In this document: positions 52,039 through 59,167 of the stretch, piece after piece
Layout: each line of letters opens with the position of its first letter
Position numbering within the stretch: the stretch's first letter is position 1
DNA from: Thermoclostridium stercorarium subsp. stercorarium DSM 8532
Lineage (GTDB): Bacteria > Bacillota > Clostridia > DSM-8532
Assembly (NCBI RefSeq): GCF_000331995.1
Contig: NC_020134.1
Span: 558,001-622,000, forward strand
DNA: 64,000 bases
Reading direction: 5' to 3'
Made by a program: the position numbers and the translations under genes
Notes under the pieces: model-generated
Database searches by the model: none
What the model was told of the DNA's origin: nothing
What the model saw: only the letters and a program-made list of their open reading frames with translations

Positions 52039-53742
52039 ATGAAAACATTGCTTGTGGCGATAAATTCCCAGTTTGTCCATACAAATCTGGCTGTTTTGTA
52101 CTTAAAGGCTGCATGCAGTGGCATTGGGAATACCGAAATACTGGAATTTACGGTAAACGAGCCGATAAACCGCATATATTCAAGGATCATATCCGAAAAT
52201 CCCGACGTTGTATGCTTTTCGTGCTATATCTGGAATATAGAGGTTGTTTCAAAACTTAGTGATGATCTTAAAAAAGCCATGCCCGGTATTATTATAATTG
52301 CGGGAGGGCCTGAAGTAAGCTTTGAGAACGGGGGATTGCTTGCCGAAAACAGGAATGTGGACTATATCATCGCAGGGGAGGGCGAAGAAAAGCTCCCGTG
52401 GCTTCTGAATTTGATTAAGGACGGCAGAACGCCGGGACCGGAGGAAATTCAGTGGCTTAAAAGTTATTCCGAAATAAAAAATCTTGAAAACTTGCGTTTG
52501 CCCTACACAATGATAGAGAAGGGCTCATTGAAAAACAGGATAGCGTATATAGAAGCATCACGCGGATGTCCGTTCAGGTGTGCCTACTGCATATCATCGG
52601 TTACAAAAGGGGTACGGTATTTTCCGCTGGAAAAAGTTTATGAGGCAATTGAAATATTGTCGGAAAGCGGCTCTGAAATCATAAAGTTTGTCGACAGGAC
52701 GTTTAACTGCAATGAGGAAAGGGCGCTGAATATCTGGCAATATATCCTTAAATTCAGGGATAAAGGGATGGTTTTTCATTTTGAAATTGATCCCGGCCTT
52801 TTAACCGATGACATGCTTAAATGCCTTGAAAAAATGCCGGAAGGCCTGGTTCAGGTTGAGGCGGGAATTCAGTCGGTGCACCGGAACACCCTTTCCGCCG
52901 TTCAAAGGCCCGACAATACTGAAAAAGCCTTTGATGCCTTAAAGCGGCTTATATTTTTTGGAAATATTCATGTCCATGTGGATTTGATAGCGGGTCTTCC
53001 CTATGAAAGTTATGGGAATTTCAGAATTTCGTTTAACCGGGTTTATTCCCTGTTTGCTCACCGGTTTCAGCTGGGCTTTTTAAAACTTCTGAGGGGATCG
53101 GAACTGAAAAACAGGGCGGAACGGTTCGGAATCTGCTACCGAAGTTATCCTCCTTACGAGATTATTGGCAACAGCTATATTTCGCCTGCGGAGCTTGTCA
53201 GACTTAAGGATATTGAAGAATGCCTGGAGCTTTTTTATAACTCCGGCAGGTTTATGTTAACAATGAAAATACTTTATTATGCACTGGGTGAACCCTTCGC
53301 ATTTTACGAAAAACTTTCCTCTTATATGAGGCAAAAGGGCTATCTTGACAGGTCAGTCGGCGCAGGTGAGCTTTATTGGATTTTGTATGATTACGTAAAG
53401 CAGGAATACCCTTTTATTGCCAATGATATTGCCGAAAGTTTGAGATATGATTATCTGAGCTCGATGAAAAGGCCGACTCTTCCCGAGTTCCTGCAAAAAA
53501 ATGATTACAGCCTCAGGAAAGAAAAAGAGAAGCTGATAAGTCAGCATCAGAACCGTCTTAAAGACATGCTTCCAAGGCTTAAGTTCAAATCGCTGAACGA
53601 GATTTGGCATCAGATTTACATTTCAGAATTCAAGTTTGAAAATAAATCGGAATTCCTGCCAAACGGACTTATGGTTTTTGATTTCGGGGACATTTCACCG
53701 GTTACGGGGCTGGCGAAATCATATCCTTTAGGAATGGAATGA
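52039..53742 (+). CDS. B12-binding/radical SAM protein with DUF4080
   Basis: The 567-residue product has an N-terminal cobalamin-binding-like Rossmann domain (about 1-140; GPEVSFEN, IIAGEGEE), a radical SAM domain with C177-xxx-C181-xx-C184 (ASRGCPFRCAYC) and a C-terminal DUF4080 region. The family resembles B12-dependent methyltransferase-type radical SAM enzymes, but its substrate is unknown. ATG 52039 is seven bases after AAGGAG; ATGs at 52033 and 52036 are less well spaced or out of frame. It sits just beyond the flagellar operon and precedes xpaC. Confidence 0.85.
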   Translation: MKTLLVAINSQFVHTNLAVLYLKAACSGIGNTEILEFTVNEPINRIYSRIISENPDVVCFSCYIWNIEVVSKLSDDLKKAMPGIIIIAGGPEVSFENGGLLAENRNVDYIIAGEGEEKLPWLLNLIKDGRTPGPEEIQWLKSYSEIKNLENLRLPYTMIEKGSLKNRIAYIEASRGCPFRCAYCISSVTKGVRYFPLEKVYEAIEILSESGSEIIKFVDRTFNCNEERALNIWQYILKFRDKGMVFHFEIDPGLLTDDMLKCLEKMPEGLVQVEAGIQSVHRNTLSAVQRPDNTEKAFDALKRLIFFGNIHVHVDLIAGLPYESYGNFRISFNRVYSLFAHRFQLGFLKLLRGSELKNRAERFGICYRSYPPYEIIGNSYISPAELVRLKDIEECLELFYNSGRFMLTMKILYYALGEPFAFYEKLSSYMRQKGYLDRSVGAGELYWILYDYVKQEYPFIANDIAESLRYDYLSSMKRPTLPEFLQKNDYSLRKEKEKLISQHQNRLKDMLPRLKFKSLNEIWHQIYISEFKFENKSEFLPNGLMVFDFGDISPVTGLAKSYPLGME

Positions 53743-53767
53743 CTCAGGTGCAAATAAAGATTTCGTG

Positions 53768-53776
53768 TGGTATAAT
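53768..53776 (+). promoter_or_regulatory. Probable extended -10 promoter for xpaC-telA
   Basis: TGG followed by TATAAT is an extended -10 element (TGnTATAAT); no good -35 is present. It starts a leader of about 190 bases with nothing else recognised. Confidence 0.45.
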
Positions 53777-53974
53777 ATAAATGATATCTGCGGAAAAGTA
53801 GTCCAAATACTGATATTATGCGGGAAAAAGCCAGATTTTTATTTGCTGAGTTCGGTAACGCTGCATACTTATCAAAATAATTGGCGTATTATATATTGCA
53901 AAGTTGAAATGTTGATTACTGCTCATTTGAATTTTGCATTATAAAAAATTCCGGAAGGATATGGAGATGTAAGG

Positions 53975-54643
53975 ATGAAGGCATTAAGATTTATACTTTC
54001 TACGATCATCAGTTTAACCTTTTTGGCCCTTTTTCTGGAAGGATTTCACAGTTCCCTGCCTGCCGCAATATTGGCCGGGGGGCTGTCTTTTCTCGGCGGC
54101 ATGCTGATGTTTTCGCCCGACCGGAAGACTAAGGAGACGAAAAAAACACAGCTTAAGCCCCCTAAAAACAGGAAAAAGGTGATACCCGCTCCCGGAGACG
54201 ATGAATTTGTCTGTGAAGGAGTCACCAGAGGCGAACTTAAGAGAATTGTACGCGAAGGCAAGGAGCAGGTAAACAGGATTGAAGAGACAGGTCTTAAGAT
54301 AATGAACCACACGGTAAGGGTTGATGTTCTGGAAATATGCTCAATTGCCAATGACATTTTTGACAATTTCCTGAAAGATCCGAGAGACATCAAGGAATCC
54401 CGCCGCTTTTTACTGTATTACCTTGACACCACCGAACGGATTGTTTCCAAGTATTATGAACTGAGCAACACGTCTTATCTTTCCGATGAAGCAAAAAAAA
54501 CGCTGAAGGATGTGGAAAGTACGCTGGTACTGATTAAGGATTCCTTCAGAAATCATCTCAAAAAACTTACCGAAAATGATGTATTGGATCTTGAAGCCGA
54601 GATCAGAGTATTGCAAAATACAATAAAAAGAGAAGGAATTTAA
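53975..54643 (+). CDS. xpaC: XpaC-like membrane protein
   Basis: The 222-residue product has two N-terminal membrane helices (about 5-22 and 28-46), a basic linker, and a helical C-terminal domain (about 75-222), the XpaC pattern. XpaC was linked to 5-bromo-4-chloroindolyl phosphate hydrolysis in B. subtilis, but its real role is unclear. It is paired with telA 28 bases downstream, an arrangement found in many Firmicutes. Confidence 0.88.
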   Translation: MKALRFILSTIISLTFLALFLEGFHSSLPAAILAGGLSFLGGMLMFSPDRKTKETKKTQLKPPKNRKKVIPAPGDDEFVCEGVTRGELKRIVREGKEQVNRIEETGLKIMNHTVRVDVLEICSIANDIFDNFLKDPRDIKESRRFLLYYLDTTERIVSKYYELSNTSYLSDEAKKTLKDVESTLVLIKDSFRNHLKKLTENDVLDLEAEIRVLQNTIKREGI

Positions 54644-54671
54644 ATAAAAATTTCTTGAGGAGGAAATAAAT

Positions 54672-55784
54672 ATGGAGACGGTGACAAATTCGCTGACAAA
54701 CACAAATACGCAGGCGCAGGAACAGGTTCTTGACGAGATGAAAATATGGCAGTCGCTTACACCTGAAGAACAGCAGCGGGTTACGGAGATAAAGAATGCG
54801 ATTGACATTACCGATTCCCAGGCTATTTTGCAATACGGTGTACAGGCCCAGAGCAATATTTCAAGCTTTTCCGATACCGTCCTTTCCCAGATACGGGCTA
54901 AGGACAGCGGGCGCGTAGGGGATATACTGACCGAACTAATGGCGAAAGTCAATGAGCTTAATGTGGACAGCCTCAGCCAGAATGACGGTCTTTTCGGCAG
55001 GATGTTCGGCGGGGTTAAATCAAGGGCCAAGAAATTCATAGGTCAATATGAAAAAATAAGCGTTCATATAGACAGAATAATAAATGAACTGGAAAAGGCA
55101 AGGATGCAGCTTTTAAAAGATATCGCCCTGCTTGACGGGCTTTACGAAAAGAATATTGAATACATGCGCGAGCTGGACGTTTATATTCTTGCCGGTTCGC
55201 TGAAACTCTCGGAAATAAATGACAAGATAATTCCCGAGTTAAAGAAAAAGGCGGAGGAAAGCGGTGATCCGGCAGATGCACAGAGAGTTAAGGATATGTT
55301 AAGCCTTGCCAACCGTTTCGAGAAAAAGCTTCACGACCTGAAACTGAGCAGGATGATTGCAATACAAACGGCTCCGCAGATACGCCTGATCCAAAGCAAT
55401 GATCAGGTGCTGGTGGAAAAAATTCAGAGCTCGATTCTGAATACAATACCGCTGTGGAAGAATCAGATAATCATTGCGATTACGCTGTTCAGGCAGGAAA
55501 AGGCATTGAAGCTTCAGAGCGAGGTTAACCGCACGACCAACGAACTGCTGACCAAGAATTCCGAACTTCTGAAAACAAATTCTATTGAAGTGGCAAAAGA
55601 ATCCGAAAAGGGTATAGTCGAGCTCGAAACGCTTAAAAAAGTGAACAGGGATTTAATCGAGACAATTGAGGAAACCCTCAGAATTCAGAAGGAAGGCCGC
55701 GAGAAACGCATGCAGGTGGAAGCCGAGCTCAAGAATATGGAAAACGAGCTCAAGCAGAAACTGATGGAAGTAAAGGACATATAA
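54672..55784 (+). CDS. telA: TelA family toxic-anion-resistance protein
   Basis: The 370-residue product is mostly long helices, has no membrane segment and ends in a coiled coil (about 325-368). It matches the TelA/KlaA family, associated with tellurite and other envelope stresses, by an unknown mechanism. The partner xpaC gene precedes it. ATG 54672 follows GAGGAGG. A strong hairpin terminator follows the stop codon by four bases. Confidence 0.93.
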   Translation: METVTNSLTNTNTQAQEQVLDEMKIWQSLTPEEQQRVTEIKNAIDITDSQAILQYGVQAQSNISSFSDTVLSQIRAKDSGRVGDILTELMAKVNELNVDSLSQNDGLFGRMFGGVKSRAKKFIGQYEKISVHIDRIINELEKARMQLLKDIALLDGLYEKNIEYMRELDVYILAGSLKLSEINDKIIPELKKKAEESGDPADAQRVKDMLSLANRFEKKLHDLKLSRMIAIQTAPQIRLIQSNDQVLVEKIQSSILNTIPLWKNQIIIAITLFRQEKALKLQSEVNRTTNELLTKNSELLKTNSIEVAKESEKGIVELETLKKVNRDLIETIEETLRIQKEGREKRMQVEAELKNMENELKQKLMEVKDI

Positions 55785-55788
55785 TGAA

Positions 55789-55825
55789 AATGCCCCCTGC
55801 GGACATAATGCAGGAGGCATTTTTT
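55789..55825. terminator. Terminator after telA, shared with the convergent ABC operon
   Basis: AATGCCCCCTGC and GCAGGAGGCATT (one mismatch) around GGACATAAT, followed by five T on the plus strand. It lies between convergent genes. Confidence 0.8.
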
Positions 55826-55828
55826 AGT

Positions 55829-56509
55829 TCATTTTTTAACCATTTTTTTAATAATTTTATTGCGCTCGATTAAAAATACGGTGTTGCATTTCTGTGCTAT
55901 GTTATTGTCAGGGGTGGCGATAATTACCGTGGTTCCCTGCGAGTTTATTTTCCTGAAAATGTCAATAACATTATTTTCATTCTCCATGTCCAGCGATGCG
56001 GTGGGTTCATCCGCCAAAATCACCAAAGGCCTGCTTATGATTGCTCTCGCTATTGCAACACGCTGGCATTCCCCGCCGGACAATTCCGACGGGAATTTCA
56101 TGAGTTTATCCTTTATGCCGAGTAATCGTGAGACTCTCTCAACTTCGCACTCTATTTCATCCCTGCTTTTGTTCAGGTATTTCAACGGCAGGGAAATGTT
56201 GTAGGCTACATTGTATTCTTTGATTAATCCGTAATCCTGTCTCACAAAAGCTATGTTCCTTCGCCTCAACAAATTTAGATTCCGGGCTTTTCGAAAATCC
56301 ACAAGGGTGCCGTTAAATATATAACTGCCGCTGTCCGGAACATCCAGGAAACCCAATATATTCAGCAATGTTGTTTTTCCCGAACCGCTTCTTCCCATAA
56401 TACCCACAAAATCACCGTGTGCAATCTCCAGACCGGCACCGTTGAAAACCTCAGTTGCGTGATACTTTGTTTTATACCTTTTCACCAGATTTTCGCATTT
56501 GATTATCAT
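55829..56509 (-). CDS. ABC transporter ATPase with a Pro at the H-loop
   Basis: The 226-residue MacB/LolD-type ATPase has Walker A G39-RSGSGKT-46, Q-loop Q91, signature LSGGE (143-147) and Walker B VILADE with E168. The H-loop histidine, usually in a T-H-D triplet, is replaced by P200 (IATPD). The change is seen directly in the sequence. In other ABC ATPases this His is needed for hydrolysis, so activity may be low, or the transporter may work with altered cycling. It is the third gene of the minus-strand operon, two bases after the larger permease, and ends near the telA terminator. Confidence 0.9.
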   Translation of the reverse strand: MIIKCENLVKRYKTKYHATEVFNGAGLEIAHGDFVGIMGRSGSGKTTLLNILGFLDVPDSGSYIFNGTLVDFRKARNLNLLRRRNIAFVRQDYGLIKEYNVAYNISLPLKYLNKSRDEIECEVERVSRLLGIKDKLMKFPSELSGGECQRVAIARAIISRPLVILADEPTASLDMENENNVIDIFRKINSQGTTVIIATPDNNIAQKCNTVFLIERNKIIKKMVKK

Positions 56510-56511
56510 TT

Positions 56512-57765
56512 TTACCCTTCTCTCCTTAGTAGCTTGTCTATCGTGGCATGTTTGCCGAAGCTGCAGGCAGCCGTCACCGAAACAAGAATCAGTGATATGC
56601 AGGCTGCAGTTAGGAATATGAAAGGGTCAAAGATTCCAAACAGTATTTCAAGTAGCAGTAAAGATAATATCAGTGAACATCCCGAAGGAATCAAAAATTC
56701 ACGCAGTATAATCAAGTACAGGTCTTTTTTTTCTGCACCGCACAGGAGGTGCACGGCCAGAAAATTAATGTTTTTTTCTATAAAAACTTTGACAAGCGCA
56801 TACAGCGATATAACAAGAAGCAGGGCCGTTACGGCAGTGAAGCATAGCAGTAAAACTATGATTTCCCGTACAGTCATGTTGAATATACTGTCAGCAAATT
56901 TTTGTCCTATCAAAACATATGAATTATTTTTCAGCCCCACTTTTTTTTCAATTCTGGCGATTTCCTCAGACACGGTTTTTAAATCATACTCGGATTTAAT
57001 AATTCCGCCGTTTTTCATCAGGTATTTATATATGAATGCCCGTTTTTCGCTTTCGGTTTGGGGCGGCCGGTTAATTCTGAATGACGGCAATATGATGTAT
57101 CTGTCCAGGTAAAAAATTCTGCCCTGACTTATTGCTATGCTGCTTCCTTTTTGCAAAAACCCTACCACTTCACATCTTATATTTCCGTAAACATTATAGG
57201 TATCTATCAGGTCCCCAATTTTAAAGATGCCTTTGTAGGAACTTCCCAAAAGAACCGGAAGGACGGAATCTTTTTCGTATAAAAAATCTTCTGAGTTGAG
57301 CATCCTTCCGCTTTCAAGCCTGATATTAAAGTCGCTGAACACATTTTCAGACAAATGCAGTGCCTTAATGCAACTTAATTCCAGACTGTTTCCATCCGCC
57401 GATATCTTGGCTGAGGGCTGCGGACGGCCATGTTCATACCCGCTTACGAAAATTTCATCCCCTTCAAATTTTGGAATATAGATATTGGTTGTATCAATTT
57501 CATAGTATTCAAAGCACGGACTGTTTGAAATTTCTTTATTGAACTCTGAAAGGAGCTGAAAGCCGATTTTATTTTCAAAAAGCTCATTTTCCTTTTCTCC
57601 CAGGAAATTGTCAGTCAGTCTGTATATATTGTGATTTGAAAAGTCCTTAATGTTATTGAACGACGGGACAGACACATATATGTAAAATGAGAGTAACTCT
57701 GCAATAATCAGAAAGACGGTTAACTGCACTGTAAAGAAAACATAAAACAATTTCTTCATGTCCAT
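56512..57765 (-). CDS. ABC transporter permease, MacB/FtsX type (417 aa)
   Basis: The product has the full FtsX-type topology: an N-terminal helix (about 8-30), a large extracytoplasmic domain (about 31-285), then three C-terminal helices (about 290-315, 350-370, 375-400). Such permeases export peptides, lipids or lipoproteins, or act as mechanotransmission devices, without a known substrate here. The gene lies between the smaller permease and the ATPase with gaps of six and two bases. A second ATG at 57759 is better spaced from AGGGG. Confidence 0.85.
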   Translation of the reverse strand: MDMKKLFYVFFTVQLTVFLIIAELLSFYIYVSVPSFNNIKDFSNHNIYRLTDNFLGEKENELFENKIGFQLLSEFNKEISNSPCFEYYEIDTTNIYIPKFEGDEIFVSGYEHGRPQPSAKISADGNSLELSCIKALHLSENVFSDFNIRLESGRMLNSEDFLYEKDSVLPVLLGSSYKGIFKIGDLIDTYNVYGNIRCEVVGFLQKGSSIAISQGRIFYLDRYIILPSFRINRPPQTESEKRAFIYKYLMKNGGIIKSEYDLKTVSEEIARIEKKVGLKNNSYVLIGQKFADSIFNMTVREIIVLLLCFTAVTALLLVISLYALVKVFIEKNINFLAVHLLCGAEKKDLYLIILREFLIPSGCSLILSLLLLEILFGIFDPFIFLTAACISLILVSVTAACSFGKHATIDKLLRREG

Positions 57766-57771
57766 GCACCC

Positions 57772-58644
57772 CTATAGAACCAATCCCATCATGACAACAA
57801 TAGCCGTAAAAATAGCCGGAAGTATTGTTTTGACATATTCGCGGAATATTTCCCCGGCTATCTGCCCCCTGCTCATGCCAATTATATTCATAACGTCAGG
57901 CAGTTTTTTATGTGAGTAGAACCAGAAATATGTAAAGAATAGACAGGACAATAAAAATGATGTTAAGATACACATTAAAATTATAAGATCTGGTATATCG
58001 CCGAAAAATATATTGATTATGCCGTAATTATCCAAATTGATAACATTTATGCCATCTTTAAGCTCCTCTATGGATTTGTTTACAACATCACCGGATATTC
58101 CGTCCAGGTAAAACAGCCCGGCCTCATTGTCAACCTCTGAAAGGCTGTCAAGATTGATATATATGGTATAATCCAGTAATGAACATCCGGTTCCGGCTAT
58201 ACCGATAACCTCGTACGGGTGGCCGCCGATGTCTATAAAGAAACCGCCGTTTTTTTCATACACCCTGTCTTTTTGCTTAACACCGACTACGGCTATGTGC
58301 TTGTTGCTGTAAAAATCGTTTTCGTTAAAAAACCTTCCTTCCATAACGGGAGGAGCATCTATGTCTCCTTTCACCAGAACCCCGCGTAAATCTTCAAGAC
58401 GGCTCAGTTCCTTGTATAGGATCGTGCCGGCCATACATTTTGAATATATCTTTTTAATATCATCAAATGTGCCTGTTTTTTTATTCAATGTAAAGGCCTG
58501 CCTGTGTGAACTGTAATAGCCTCTGTTCAGCTTGTTCATTTCGCTGAGTTTACCGCTGATTCTAACCACTGCGGCAACTGACAGAAAGAAAACTACGATG
58601 CTTATATTCAGTGCAATGTCGGCGAACAAAAATTTCCTTTTCAT
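57772..58644 (-). CDS. Smaller MacB/FtsX-type permease half (290 aa)
   Basis: The product has an N-terminal helix (about 8-28), an extracytoplasmic domain and two hydrophobic segments (about 222-248 and 268-290) before it stops. The expected fourth helix, seen in the 417-residue partner, is missing. ATG 58644 is seven bases after AGGGAG; a longer in-frame start at 58797 would read into the promoter. It is the first gene of the operon. The two permeases likely form an unequal pair with the ATPase. Confidence 0.8.
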   Translation of the reverse strand: MKRKFLFADIALNISIVVFFLSVAAVVRISGKLSEMNKLNRGYYSSHRQAFTLNKKTGTFDDIKKIYSKCMAGTILYKELSRLEDLRGVLVKGDIDAPPVMEGRFFNENDFYSNKHIAVVGVKQKDRVYEKNGGFFIDIGGHPYEVIGIAGTGCSLLDYTIYINLDSLSEVDNEAGLFYLDGISGDVVNKSIEELKDGINVINLDNYGIINIFFGDIPDLIILMCILTSFLLSCLFFTYFWFYSHKKLPDVMNIIGMSRGQIAGEIFREYVKTILPAIFTAIVVMMGLVL

Positions 58645-58686
58645 AGCCGAACTCCCTGTATATATTATCCGTGAATACTGTTTATG

Positions 58687-58715
58687 AGTATAGTTTAAAA
58701 CTTTTGTACGTTCAA
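58687..58715 (-). promoter_or_regulatory. Sigma-A promoter of the ABC operon
   Basis: On the minus strand, TTGAAC (58710-58715) and TATACT (58687-58692) have a 17-base spacer. It is about 40 bases upstream of the smaller permease gene's start. Confidence 0.7.
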
Positions 58716-58790
58716 GTTTGTCATGTAAATATAATTCGTAAACTTTATGAAATACTGGCCGCTGAAAGCTGAAATAGTGCTTGAAGCGGC

Positions 58791-58820
58791 TTGACATTTA
58801 TTAAAAAATTCATGTATAAT
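58791..58820 (+). promoter_or_regulatory. Sigma-A promoter of ileS
   Basis: TTGACA (58791-58796) and TATAAT (58815-58820) have an 18-base spacer, just before the T-box leader. Confidence 0.85.
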
Positions 58821-58839
58821 ATGGTTCAAAATAGGGTAA

Positions 58840-59080
58840 AAAGCAATGACCGGAACGAGTAAGCAGGAAGATCCTTACAGAGAGCAAAGGTCAGGTGGAA
58901 GCTTTGCAGGTTATTCCGGCTGAAAATCCTCCGGTAGCTTCAAGCTGAAACCGCAAGGGAGTAGGTGAGACGGCAGGGGCCGTTATCCCCCGCACAAGTG
59001 ACAGGCGTTTATGCCTGTAATTTGGGTGGTACCGCGTAGGTTTTTATGCCTTTCGTCCCATAAGGATGAAAGGTTTTTTT
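58840..59080 (+). promoter_or_regulatory. T-box riboswitch of ileS
   Basis: The T-box consensus GGGTGGTACCGCG is at 59024-59036; UGGU would pair with the ACCA end expected of an A-discriminator tRNA such as tRNA-Ile. Stem I elements AGAGAG and GGTGGAA are at about 58880-58900. The terminator is CCTTTCGTCC, CATAA, GGATGAAAGG followed by seven T (59049-59080). Uncharged tRNA would favour the antiterminator. I could not place the specifier codon with certainty. Confidence 0.95.
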
Positions 59081-59167
59081 AATATAGACCGGAATTGGCG
59101 CGGGTTTTACCCACAGTTTGCAAACCTGTTGAATTTAAGAAAATTTCAGATAAATGGAGGAATGAAA

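Noticed and set aside
58645-58797. Longer N-terminus for the smaller permease from 58797
   Set aside because: It would cover the ABC operon's own promoter and lacks a binding site; ATG 58644 has AGGGAG and begins with a membrane helix.
59066-59167. Longer ileS starting at ATG 59066
   Set aside because: The start lies within the T-run region of the T-box terminator; the family N-terminus begins at GTG 59168 with a well-spaced GGAGG.
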